A stretch of DNA of 64,000 nucleotides from Pseudoips prasinana (Eukaryota; Arthropoda; Insecta; Lepidoptera; Nolidae): positions 14,583,001 through 14,647,000 of the forward strand of contig OX621265.1 of assembly GCA_951640165.1 (NCBI GenBank), given 5' to 3'. The notes under the pieces are model-generated. The model saw only the letters and a list, made by a program, of their open reading frames with translations. It made no database searches and was not told the DNA's origin. How positions within the stretch are numbered: the first letter of the stretch is position 1; each line of letters opens with the position of its first letter. The translations under genes were made by a program, and so were the position numbers. Below are positions 11,755 to 20,880 of this stretch, piece after piece.

Positions 11755-12060
11755 TTTTATGCTGGTTGGGTTTGCGCTTGACCACAATCTCACCTGATGG
11801 TAAGTGAAGATGTGGTCTAAAATGGACCGCGCGTACCCATAAGATGCCTGTTCACTCTAACCTTGAATATACCCATGTTGTATGAGTCTGAAAACACGTC
11901 GTTTGGGAGGGTGTTCCACAGCTTAGCCGTGCGTATGATGAAAGAGGAAGCAAAGCGCTTCGTACGGCATAATTGGATGTCAACAACATAGCGATGGAGA
12001 GCCTCCCGACGCCTTGAAGTCCGATGAAAAAAGGGAGATGGAGGGATAAGTCTTTAACAA
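11755..12060 (-). pseudogene. LINE reverse-transcriptase C-terminus, decayed
   Basis: Read on the minus strand, it is the tail end of a LINE ORF2 with frame breaks: a SGGSPSLCC-type frame next to one reading AVEHPPKRRVFRL, then the 3' part with CTTACCATCAGGTGAGATTG and GGTCAAGCGCAAACCCA. A sister piece in the other orientation is at 60,325-60,695. Only about 300 bp are kept, a 5'-truncated copy typical of LINEs. It lies about 210 bp from rols exon 18. Confidence 0.7.
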
Positions 12061-12270
12061 CAGAACCTTAATGGTCGAATTTCGACCAAGTGCGATCTCT
12101 ACTTTATAGAGATAAAATGAAAGCGGAAAGGATCGTCTATATGGACACTTCGCCATTGTATCCGGTGAAGATGAATAGTCTCCTATGAGTTTGGTCACAC
12201 ATTTAGAGGTATCCAGCAAGACAAAGTAATTAGACAAAAGTTTACACAAGTGAATTAAACAGAAACATAC

Positions 12271-12337
12271 CAGAAAGAGATTCTTTGCCCTCAGACTCCG
12301 GGTCTCCATCCTTTTCTTCCAATTTGGAATCCTGTTT
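12271..12337 (-). CDS. rols: rols/TANC-family protein, exon 18 (last visible)
   Basis: A 67-bp exon with acceptor TTTCAG and donor GTATGT. In the phase left by exon 17 (codon boundary) it reads KQDSKLEEKDGDPESEGKES followed by L-S-G, an acidic, charged and probably disordered linker. It ends after the first base of a codon. No downstream exon with ankyrin or TPR repeats could be found between 12,270 and 1, so the rest of the gene is either beyond the left edge or missed. The phase match and clean splice sites support it; the protein itself has no diagnostic motif. Confidence 0.65.
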
Positions 12338-12528
12338 CTGAAACAGAAATTAGTCTATTAAAAACTATACTTTAGTCAAGTTCTGTTTTAAACACGTTTC
12401 CTGTACATGATGTGTTTGTGCGTCTTTTGCTACATTTGCGCTATCCAACGACGCGGTTTCGCGTTATATACATACTTCCTATATCGAATTTAAGTGCAAT
12501 ACGACGCGTCTGTAACTATATTGTTAGA

Positions 12529-13171
12529 ACGAAGTTCCTTATCACGCGATGTGAAAGGGGGCTAGACGGAAAAAAATCTTACTAAAAGTTGTCACGACAC
12601 TTTTTGCAGCTGTGCGCATGTTTCTCTGTCTGTCTCTCTCTGGTGTCGCGACGATTATTTTTGTTGAGTGTATACAGGTTTTTTGTACATAATAAGTAAT
12701 AACTTCGTTCCATCCGGGTGTCCCTTGACACCTCTCAAGTTTTATTTTTTTACTACGGTGTTTCTATATTGAACTGGGCTGACCGCACCGAGGTGTGTCG
12801 ACAGGTATACAGCTCATCGTCCAGCAGCTTACAGCGACTCGCACAAGATCATCGATCCATCTTAAGTATGGATGTTCGTGGTTACGTTGGTTCAACAATT
12901 CTGTCTCGATCTCGCAGGGAATCTCCCGAGCATAGCCGTCTTCATTTCTCCTTGATTGTGATTAAGTCGTCTTATAAGCCTCATAGTGTGCGTCCACGTC
13001 TACCATCACCCTCAGAGAGATTAATATTCCAAAAAAAAACTTGAGAGGTTTCAAGGGACACCCGGATGGAACGAAGTTAACTTATGTACAAAAAACACTC
13101 AACAAAAATAATCGTCGCGACACCACAATGTTCAATGCGAGATAGAAATGAAAATATCTGGTTTGCTTTCT

Positions 13172-13213
<42 letters not shown>

Positions 13214-13300
13214 GAAACATGAGCACGTGACAACTTTTCGAAAGATTTTTTTCCGTCTAGCCCCCTTTCACAACGCGCGACAAAGAACTTCGTTCCAAAA
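12529..13300. mobile_element. Long-arm foldback element in intron 17
   Basis: The arms (about 12,529-12,755 and 13,034-13,300) are inverted copies: GAACGAAGTTC, GGGGGCTAGACGGAAAAAAA, TCGCGACGATTATTTTTGTT and TTCCATCCGGGTGTCCCTTG are all found complemented on the right. The ~280-bp centre is a LINE tail scrap. The arms contain CTCTCTCT / GAGAGAGA runs. This is a non-autonomous DNA element, class unknown. It sits between exons 18 and 17. Confidence 0.7.
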
Positions 13301-13369
13301 CTTCGTTCCAATATTCAGAACATTTTATTTTCGTATAAATAAAAGACCGTCGACGTTCACAGCTGGACA

Positions 13370-13490
13370 AAGATCTCCCCTAAGGAACTCCAAAACTGCC
13401 GCTCCGCAAGACCGGCAGTTTCAATCCACTTTGTGGGAGCCTGCCCACGCTGCGTCTTCCAGTTCGTGGTCGCTACGAGAACCTTATTCA
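13370..13490 (-). repeat. LINE ORF2 C-terminal scrap
   Basis: On the minus strand this resembles the tail of a LINE ORF2 that normally reads G-E-A-x-V-Q-Q-W-T (seen cleanly at 53,325-53,445). DNA landmarks are CTGGACAAAGATCTCCCC and GTGGTCGCTACGAGAACC. Related scraps are at 17,145-17,430 and 46,100-46,410. It is heavily truncated. Confidence 0.6.
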
Positions 13491-13773
13491 TCTGACATAC
13501 GTAGACAATATTCGGAAAAGCAAAACAATAAGCAGTTGCAACTCAAAAAGGACTTTCTCAGATATGAAGATATATATATATATATATATATAAAATTTGA
13601 CGGTTGCTGTGACGCGCCGGTAGGCAACGTAAATTCGACACATTGTTCGGGAGGCGGTAGTCGGCAGCGGGTACAGATCAGGCCCGTCCTTATGCTGCGA
13701 AGATCTCTGCCTGTGAAGTTTTACAGAGGTTACAACATACGATAGAATAACATGGACTATCTGACGATATTAC

Positions 13774-13906
13774 CTGAAGAGCATCATTATCCACGTGCTT
13801 CTTCTGTGCTTCGTCCCTCCGTAACGCGGACTCCACGTCGCAGCCCGAGTCTAACACCCACAGCAGTATTAGAGTATGGAGATCGATTTCATTCTCTGGA
13901 GGATCA
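13774..13906 (-). CDS. rols: rols/TANC-family protein, exon 17
   Basis: A 133-bp exon with acceptor TTTTACAG and donor GTAATA. Joined to exon 16 it reads S-DPPENEIDLHTLILLWVL then DSGCDVESALRRDEAQ. The LHTL-x-LWVLD-G-CDVE-AL segment matches the stretch in TANC proteins that follows the ATPase region and comes before the ankyrin repeats. It ends on a codon boundary. A plus-strand frame over the same bases (13,752-13,961) is a shadow. Confidence 0.85.
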
Positions 13907-14085
13907 CTGTAAAATGGATTGTGTTACAGATATTGATTTTATTGACAGATATAGTCAATAACTACAGTGACTTAGTGGATGTTCATGAGGATAATGTTGG
14001 GGTGTTCATTGGAGTAATTATGGAAAATCCTATTGCAAAAATATGAACATGAACTTAAAGTTATATATATATATATATATATATA

Positions 14086-16091
14086 AGGTGTAACCAAAAT
14101 ATCTGCCACGGCTGCAATGGGAGACAGTATTGTGTTTATAGATTACAATAGAAAAGTTAAATTATTGATAATATGACATATTTTTTTTCATACAAAAAAT
14201 TGTACGTATAAATTTGAATTGATTTCATAATGCATAAACCCACTCTGTAGACTTCATTCATAAGTTGTTGCCGCTAAACGATGCCGCTGCGCGCGGGCCA
14301 CTTTGTTCTCACTGCGCAGCCCCCCGCGCAGGTTACCCCGCTCGTCGCACGCGCTACCGAACCGCCCGGCGCGCGCGGCGCGGCGCGGCGGCGCGGCGTT
14401 CGCCAGTCGCACCTCGCCCCCCGCCCGAGCGGTCAATAACCGGAATTTCGCGCGCCTTTAATAAAAATGCCTTCCAGACCACGGTATTCTAATCAAGAAC
14501 GCCATGAAATGGTATTGTGCTACCGCGAGTGTAACTCTGTAACTGCGCATGCAGTGAACTTATACCAGCAGAGGTTTGGTGTGCGAGTGAGTCATCATAC
14601 CCTTCTGGATGCCGTGTACAGGTTTAGAGAACACGGCCGTTTTGACCCACCTCCGGCTGACGCAGGCAGGCCTCCATATTCTGCCGAACTCGAAGAGGAA
14701 GTGTTGGACTTCTTCCGACATCATCCTCTTGCGAGCACCAGAGATGCTGCTCGAGTGTTCGAAGTGAGCCACGCCTACGTGTGGCGGCTTTTAAATCGGG
14801 AAGGGCTCCATCCGTACCACTTTACAAGAGTCCAAGAACTGCATCCACCTGACTACGCGGCCCGCCTCGCGTTTTGTAATTGGATTACGGAAGAACGACG
14901 CAATATTCTGTGGACTGACGAGTCCACATTCACACGGGTTGGTATGTTCAACATACACAATGCGCATTACTGGACTGAGGAGAATCCTCGTGTAGTGCGG
15001 CCTGATCACTTTCAGACTCGGTTCAGTGTTAATGTGTGGGCTGGGATACTGGGGAACAGAATTCTAGGACCAGTGTTCTTAGACAGACTGAACGGAGAGA
15101 CGTATCTGCGCTTACTACAAACCCGTGTAAGAAGAATGTTGGAACGTATTCCTCTTGAAGAGATAAGAGGGCTACACTTTCAACATGACGGAGCACCACC
15201 TCATTTCGCCATCAGCGTACGGGAATTTTTAAACGGTGTCTGGTACGGCGGTGAAAGATGGATAGGCCGAAGAGGGCCATTGCCGTGGCCTCCTCGCTCG
15301 CCAGATTTAACCCCTCTAGACTTTTTTTTGTGGGGTCGTGTAAAGGACCTAGTGTACGGCCAAACTGGACATGATATTAGAAGTGTAGGAGAACTAAAAA
15401 GGCGAATCAAACGCGCATTTAGACTAGTGAAAAGTGAAACGGACACATTAAATAAAGTTAAGAGACATGTACGTAAGCGTGCCTTCATTTGTGTACAACG
15501 CGAAGGTGGACTTGTGCAACAGTTTTGTAGATAAGTAGGTAGGCAGTGTGTAAATAACTGTGAATATGGTGCAATTGTTGTAAATAAGATGATTAACTTT
15601 TAAACACGCCAAGTTACTATAATTCATCGTTATTTGATATTAATCTAAATTGTACTTACCTATTGTTTAATAATAATAAGAAATAAAATGCGATTCTTAC
15701 ACTAACTTGACAGTCCAAAGCCTGTTATAAGTGTGATGGGAAGTTTATCATCTTATTTACGTAAGTTTTTTTGGAAAATGCAGTAGCTGGTAAGTAAATT
15801 CACTTTTAAAACACTTGTGCCTGCGTATTATTACAGATTGTGATTTCAGTTTTCATTCACCGAAGAGAAGCAGTAGTAGTAGAAGAGAGAGCAGTTGTTT
15901 TCATTGACGAAGCGATACATTGCGCGTAATTTGTGAACGGTTTTATGCGCAGTAGAGTCGATGTTTATTTAACTACTTTATCTTCTCAAATTGAAATAAC
16001 TGTTTCGGGGTACGAAAGCTCTTCACTATTGTAATCTATAAACACAATACTACCTCCCATTAAAGCCGTGGCAGATATTTTTGTAACACCT
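14086..16091 (+). mobile_element. Apparently intact Tc1/mariner-type transposon, 2.0 kb
   Basis: The termini AGGTGTAACC... and the complementary ...GTAACACCT are imperfect inverted repeats of about 66 bp with some six mismatches, including the shared blocks ATATCTGCCACGGCT and TATTGTGTTTATAGATTACA. Both ends abut TA within AT microsatellites, fitting a TA target duplication. The single ORF is uninterrupted. It lies in intron 16 of rols. Its upstream region (14,270-14,450) is very GC-rich compared with the surroundings. It may be able to transpose; that is inference. Confidence 0.85.
14467..15534 (+). CDS. Tc1/mariner-superfamily transposase, 355 aa, intact
   Basis: Starts MPSRPRYSNQERHEMVLCYR and has an N-terminal helix-turn-helix region, a second one with STRDAARVFEVSHAYVWRLL, and an RNase H-like DDE/D core: ILWTDESTF (first Asp, about residue 160), LHFQHDGAPPHF (second) and RSPDLTPLDFFLWGRVKDLVY (third). 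Forty-three residues lie between the Asp of HDGA and the Asp of PLDFF, longer than the 34 of classic mariners; an extra loop with WIGRRGPLPWPP fills the gap. No stop or frameshift is present. The start was chosen as the first ATG of the open frame after the GC-rich leader. Family assignment beyond Tc1/mariner (IS630) is uncertain. Confidence 0.85.
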   Translation: MPSRPRYSNQERHEMVLCYRECNSVTAHAVNLYQQRFGVRVSHHTLLDAVYRFREHGRFDPPPADAGRPPYSAELEEEVLDFFRHHPLASTRDAARVFEVSHAYVWRLLNREGLHPYHFTRVQELHPPDYAARLAFCNWITEERRNILWTDESTFTRVGMFNIHNAHYWTEENPRVVRPDHFQTRFSVNVWAGILGNRILGPVFLDRLNGETYLRLLQTRVRRMLERIPLEEIRGLHFQHDGAPPHFAISVREFLNGVWYGGERWIGRRGPLPWPPRSPDLTPLDFFLWGRVKDLVYGQTGHDIRSVGELKRRIKRAFRLVKSETDTLNKVKRHVRKRAFICVQREGGLVQQFCR

Positions 16092-16106
16092 TATATATAA
16101 CTATTT

Positions 16107-16116
<10 letters not shown>

Positions 16117-16193
<77 letters not shown>
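16117..16193. repeat. (AT)n microsatellite
   Basis: A 77-bp alternating AT run right after the 2.0-kb transposon. Other AT runs are at 13,569-13,592, 14,061-14,085 and 21,323-21,345. Confidence 0.9.
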
Positions 16194-16198
<5 letters not shown>

Positions 16199-16344
16199 TA
16201 GTTCAATTTAATTAAAATGTGCATGCTGTGTTAGCCTTTAAGTAATTGTTACACTTCCCTTTGTTATTTAAACCGAGTACATTGAAAATTTATTGTGTAA
16301 ACAATTGTTGGCATAAATAAATATTTCACAACAAAGATAGTAAC

Positions 16345-17046
16345 TTATACTTTTTGCGTTGTAGCATGGTGCGGGTGACAGTTGCTTATTTGACGTTGAC
16401 ATTTATAAGTACCACATTACTAGGGATGTGCAATACATTTTTATTGCTAACGATTCTGCAGCATAAATCTAATAAGACTGGTCTAATGTCGTAAATAAAA
16501 TAAAAAGGGGCATTATGTCTGATTGGGATCGTGACATCCATATTGACAATATAATAGAGTCATCATTAATAATATCCGTCACAGATTCTGATGTGGATTA
16601 AGTGACAATTCAGAGTAAGGATCTGATACGAGTTCAGACTAATTAAATGCGTTTTTTACCTTACCCTAATGTTCTGTTGTATAATTAATACGCAATATTG
16701 CATTTTAACTATAAAACTTTACCTATGCACAAAATACGTTTTTTATTATACAAAAATATCGACTACCCATCGTAGCAGTCCATCCCATCACTAAATACGT
16801 CTATGACGTTACGTTATACACATAACGCTTTGCTTATTTTTTCATTCAATTTAATTTAATTTGTAGAGATGAACATTCTGGTTGCATTTAATTCAATTTA
16901 CTACAGTAATTAATGATTTAATATATAACAAATGTGGTACAGCTGAGATACTAAGACATAATTTGTAAATCGCTGCGCCTTTCAAGAGTGAAACGAAATG
17001 TTACTGAAACTGTCACCCGCACCATGCTATAACGCAAATAGTATAA
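16345..17046. mobile_element. Non-autonomous DNA element with ~38-bp TIRs
   Basis: The left end TTATACTTTTTGCGTT continues into TAGCATGGTGCGGGTGACAG, and the right end is its complement with two mismatches. Inside, at 16,515-16,604, a short frame reads MSDWDRDIHIDNIIESSLI and ends after DSDVD. This acidic start looks like the N-terminus of a transposase cut short, suggesting a deletion derivative of an autonomous element. Class and target site are not clear. Confidence 0.6.
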
Positions 17047-17144
17047 CATTTTGCCTTCTCCTAGACAAGGAGGCAGGGTTACACGAGTGTCAGTGTAGAC
17101 GTGGGAATTCTTACTAAACTAAGATGTCATAGCTGTAAGCATCA

Positions 17145-17430
17145 TCATCATATCAGCCGAAAGACGTCCACTGCTTGACAAAAGCCTTCCCCAAAGATCT
17201 CCACAATTGCCGGTCTTGCGCTCTGACAAGATCATCGGTCCATCTTGTAGGGGGCCTGCCCACGCTGCGTCTTCCGGTGCGTGGTCGCCACTCGAGAATC
17301 TTTCTGCCCCAACGGCCGTCGGCTCTACGAGCTATGTGCCGCCCACTGCCACTTCAGCTTGGCAATTCTTACGACTATGTCGGTTACTTTGGTTCGCCTG
17401 CGGATCTCAGCATTTCTGATTCTAGCTAGT
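17145..17430 (-). repeat. LINE ORF2 C-terminal scrap
   Basis: Contains GATCTCCACAATTGCCGGTC, TCGGTCCATCTTGTAGGG and GTGGTCGCCACTCGAGAA, the same landmarks as 46,100-46,410. Read on the minus strand these belong to the RT tail that ends in W-T. The piece is truncated and has no intact frame. Confidence 0.6.
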
Positions 17431-17512
17431 AGCTGTAAGCACTTGGTACTAATAATGCCTGCCATTACTTACCATTCATGTTACATCTGTAATTTTTCTA
17501 AATACTATTTTT

Positions 17513-18122
17513 TAGGGTTCCGTAGCCAAATGGCAAAAAACGGAACCCTTATAGATTCGTCATGTCTGTCTGTCTGTCTGTCCGTCCGTATGTCACAGCC
17601 ATTTTTTGCCGAAACTATAAGAGCTGTACTGTTGAAACTTGGTAAGTAGATGTATTCTGTGAACAGCATTAATATTTTTACACAAAAATAGAAAAAGAAT
17701 AATAATTTTGGGGTTCCCCATACATAGAACTGAAACTCAATTTTATTTTCATCGTACGCATACATGTGCGATATCTATGTATAGGTCTTCAAAAATGATA
17801 TTGAGGTTCCTAATATCATTTTTTTCTAAACATAATAGTTTGCGCGAGGGACACTTCCAAAGTGGAAAAATGAGTGCCCCCCCCCCCCCCCGCCCCCCTG
17901 TAACTTCTAAAATAAGAGAATGATAAAACTAAAAAAAATATGATGTACATTACCATGTGAACTAACAACAAAAATTGGTTTGAACGAAACCTAGCAAGTA
18001 GTTTTTTTTGAATGCATCATAAATCGTAAACCGCCATTTACCTTTCAATTTAATCAACTGAAATACTTGCTGCTGCGGAACCCTTCATGGGCGAGTCCGA
18101 CTCGCACTTGACCGGTTTTTTT
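17513..18122 (+). repeat. Repeat G, copy 1 (~610 bp)
   Basis: Begins AGGGTTCCGTAGCCAAATGG and ends CGAGTCCGACTCGCACTTGA then CCGG. An inverted copy lies at 33,518-34,125. It carries runs of TGTCTGTCTG and a poly(C) tract at 17,879-17,893. Small frames inside are not conserved between the copies. It is a common-looking non-autonomous repeat, class unknown. Confidence 0.75.
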
Positions 18123-18416
18123 ATTATTTTCATAACGAGTTCTACCGCATGTAATGCGGATTATTCTGGCAAGAAAAACAACCAGCAATATATCAAGAGT
18201 CTGGAAGTTGGTGATGTTACACTTCTGTGCTTCCAGAGGCACGTTAACTTTTCAATTCTACGGCTAATCTCTCCACGGTCGTGTACGATAGCCAACCCAT
18301 TTATTAATAAAAAAATTAAATCGAGAGTGCACCTATAATTAGTGCTGCGTAGTTGTTATTCTTTGATATAATTTCATCATTGCATCATTACAAGTATCAA
18401 AAGATTGGATTAATAC

Positions 18417-18503
18417 CTGTTTTTGCTCTTCTTTAGTGAGGCTAAATGCTGCTCCAAGCTGGTCATATGAAATACATAGTTGTGGATTTCTAGGGCACTC
18501 AAT
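18417..18503 (-). CDS. rols: rols/TANC-family protein, exon 16
   Basis: An 87-bp exon with acceptor TTTGCAG and donor GTATTA. In phase after exon 15 it reads LSALEIHNYVFHMTSLEQHL then ASLKKSKN. TANC-family proteins have a similar helix-rich segment (x-S-x-x-E-V-x-x-Y-V-x-H-x-T-x-L-E-x-H-L) just after the short domain encoded by exon 15. The exon begins with one base that completes an Arg codon and ends with two bases of a Ser codon, matching both neighbours. Confidence 0.85.
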
Positions 18504-18960
18504 CTGCAAACAAAACAGTTGTTTAAAATAAAATGCCCGCGCTCGCAGTTATACGATGCATTGCGGTGACGCACCAGTTGGCAACGTGAATTCGACATTG
18601 GTCTAGCATGTCAACTTTACAGAAAACACGATAGGAATATCTACTATGGATTTCTAACGCACTAAATTTTGAAATTAAATAAAGTGGCTTTAGTGCTTAT
18701 GACCTTCTTCTGTTTTTGCACTTATCTGTATTGTATAAAGTCGGAGTTCAAATTTTGGTGCAGATTTTTTCTGGCACTTGTCAAAGTCAAAAATCATTTA
18801 TTCCGATTTTTTTTACATTTATGTGGAATCGTCATTTTTTTACCCTACCGTGCAGTGCATGACGAGGTTTGTGATATAGTATTATCCAACGTATTATAAG
18901 TACTTAAGAAGTAATATGGGATAATAAGATTTGCCGCGAACGGGAACAGTCTTGTTATAC
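18504..18960. other. Intronic stretch, nothing recognised
   Basis: AT-rich intron between exons 16 and 15. The frame at 18,669-18,899 is hydrophobic but has no family resemblance, and I regard it as chance. Confidence 0.4.
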
Positions 18961-18964
18961 CCAT

Positions 18965-19270
18965 CACAATGGCCATGGCTCAGTAAACCTACCTTCTGAT
19001 CCAAAGGTTGCGGGGTCGATCCTTGCACAAGACAAATATTTTCTTCTTAGGACATTATTCACACACGGTCATCAGATCCAACAAACTAAAAGCTTGTACT
19101 ATGGAAACCAGATAACTGATATATGACATATACAACTTTTTTTTATAAATACATACATAAATAGATAATAACACCCAGACTCAGGACTTCGATTCCCACG
19201 CAGGAAATATTTGTCCTGCGTGGGAATCGAACCCACGACTCGCCGCATTTACCAACCACGTCAATAATTT
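18965..19270. mobile_element. SINE-like repeat, family 3, with internal hairpin
   Basis: Carries AGCTTGTACTATGGAAACCAG and AACTGATATATGA, the 3' domain also present in SINE families 1 and 3 (51,455-51,850), and a tRNA-like end reading GGGAATCGAACCCACGACTC. Between 19,189 and 19,228 the sequence CGATTCCCACGCAGGA is followed after 8 bp by its perfect complement. The right part has thus been partly duplicated in inverted form. Confidence 0.55.
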
Positions 19271-19294
19271 ATGTATTTACAAAATAAAGTATAT

Positions 19295-19375
19295 CACCGC
19301 TCAGTGTGATTTCATTGTATGCCACTGTTGATCTTGGCCTACAGGAGCTGCAGTGGTGGGTAAGAGGGAGGGACT
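19295..19375. repeat. Short dispersed repeat, copy 2
   Basis: Same orientation and landmarks as 5,380-5,460 (CACCGCTCAGTGT and GTAAGAGGGAG). It lies about 120 bp from the outer end of the 131-bp array. Confidence 0.55.
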
Positions 19376-19492
19376 AGTCCCGAAAAACGAAGTATATAAG
19401 TATTTTTACCAGTACTCTAGTATACAGAGTACAAGTTTTGCTTAGTTAGTGCTAGATGGCGCTGCCTGTTACGTCTGGAACTGCACACTCAC

Positions 19493-20397
19493 CGCACGGC
19501 GTCCAGCGTGTAGTACATGGCCAGCGCGGCGTGCCCCTCCGTGACGCAGCACAGGTAGCGGCGCGTGCAGTGCTTCACGTCCACCAGCCACGCCGCGAAC
19601 GAGTGGTGGAACTGAGCACTTACCGCACGGCGTCCAGCGTGTAGTACATGGCCAGCGCGGCGTGCCCCTCCGTGACGCAGCACAGGTAGCGGCGCGTGCA
19701 GTGCTTCACGTCCACCAGCCACGCCGCGAACGAGTGGTGGAACTGAGCACTTACCGCACGGCGTCCAGCGTGTAGTACATGGCCAGCGCGGCGTGCCCCT
19801 CCGTGACGCAGCACAGGTAGCGGCGCGTGCAGTGCTTCACGTCCACCAGCCACGCCGCGAACGAGTGGTGGAACTGAGCACTTACCGCACGGCGTCCAGC
19901 GTGTAGTACATGGCCAGCGCGGCGTGCCCCTCCGTGACGCAGCACAGGTAGCGGCGCGTGCAGTGCTTCACGTCCACCAGCCACGCCGCGAACGAGTGGT
20001 GGAACTGAGCACTTACCGCACGGCGTCCAGCGTGTAGTACATGGCCAGCGCGGCGTGCCCCTCCGTGACGCAGCACAGGTAGCGGCGCGTGCAGTGCTTC
20101 ACGTCCACCAGCCACGCCGCGAACGAGTGGTGGAACTGAGCACTTACCGCACGGCGTCCAGCGTGTAGTACATGGCCAGCGCGGCGTGCCCCTCCGTGAC
20201 GCAGCACAGGTAGCGGCGCGTGCAGTGCTTCACGTCCACCAGCCACGCCGCGAACGAGTGGTGGAACTGAGCACTTACCGCACGGCGTCCAGCGTGTAGT
20301 ACATGGCCAGCGCGGCGTGCCCCTCCGTGACGCAGCACAGGTAGCGGCGCGTGCAGTGCTTCACGTCCACCAGCCACGCCGCGAACGAGTGGTGGAA
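19493..20397 (-). repeat. 131-bp tandem array made of the 3' part of rols exon 15 plus its donor
   Basis: Seven copies start at 19,493, 19,624, 19,755, 19,886, 20,017, 20,148 and 20,279. On the minus strand each has 119 bp of exon (from TTCCACCACTCG to GACGCCGTGCG) and, for six of them, a 12-bp spacer GTAAGTGCTCAG. The last copy in transcription order (19,493) instead keeps GTGAGTGTGCAG, presumably the original donor. The copies look identical base for base. Reading through a spacer in the coding frame meets TAA at once (CGG TAA), so only one copy can be used per protein. A GTTCCA microhomology is present inside the exon and 11 bp after the outer donor and could have seeded the first duplication. 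Confidence 0.95.
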
Positions 20398-20437
20398 CAG
20401 AGACAGGAACCCGGTCGCGCGCTCCATCACCAGGATC
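20279..20437 (-). CDS. rols: rols/TANC-family protein, exon 15 (source of both arrays)
   Basis: A 159-bp exon. The acceptor is TGTACCGCAG and the first donor met is GTAAGT. After exon 14 it reads [21 protein letters not shown] and goes on with [14 protein letters not shown] and [20 protein letters not shown] proteins have a matching segment (L-F-H-x-S-F-x-x-W-L-x-D-V-K-H-C-T-x-x-Y-x-C ... G-H) at the end of the ATPase module. Any of seven donors could in principle be used; the one at 20,278 gives an open frame into exon 16, and so would the 119-bp part of any other copy only if the copies before it were spliced out. Confidence 0.9.
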
Positions 20438-20880
20438 CTGCGGTACAGACACAGCGTCATCAGGGTTTAAGCAGAAAAGATACACGACTGAAGGAACAGA
20501 GACAGGAAGCCGGTCGAAGGCTCCATCACTAGGATCCTGCAGTACGAACATAGTGTCATCAGGGTTAAAGCAGAAAAGATACACGACTGATGGAACAGAG
20601 ACAGGAAACCGGTCGAACGCTCCATCACTAGGATCCTGCGGTACGAGCAGTGTCATCAGGGTTTAAGCAGAAAAGATACACGACTGATGGAACAGAGACA
20701 GGAAACCGGTCGAACGCTCCATCACTAGGATCCTGCGGTACAAACATAGCGCCATCAGGGTTTAATCAGAAAAGATACACGACTGATGGAACAGAGACAG
20801 GAAACCGGTCGAAGGCTCCATCACTAGGATCCTGCGGTACGAGCATAGTGTCATCAGGCTTTAAGCAGAAAAGATGCACG
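20438..20880 (-). repeat. 99-bp satellite derived from intron 14 end + exon 15 start, left block
   Basis: About four copies of the 99-bp unit lie directly upstream (in transcription) of the true exon 15. Each copy keeps, on the minus strand, the branch region CTTAAACCCTGATGACGC, the acceptor TATCGCAG or a variant, and an exon-like start GATCCTAGTGATGGAGCG to TTCCATCAGTCG. The copy next to the exon is the most diverged. The block is cut at 20,880 by LINE A and resumes at 29,089. Confidence 0.9.

Noticed and set aside
11980..12309. 109-codon minus-strand frame over exon 18
   Set aside because: It reads exon 18 in the wrong phase and continues into intron and LINE sequence.
13752..13961. 69-codon plus-strand frame (MDYLTILPEEHHYPRASS)
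   Set aside because: It is the antisense of rols exon 17, whose minus-strand reading has splice sites, correct phase and family similarity.
19489..20246. Series of identical 77-codon frames in the 131-bp array
   Set aside because: They combine an antisense-like shifted reading of one copy with the true exon frame of the next across the 12-bp spacer. They are not separate genes.
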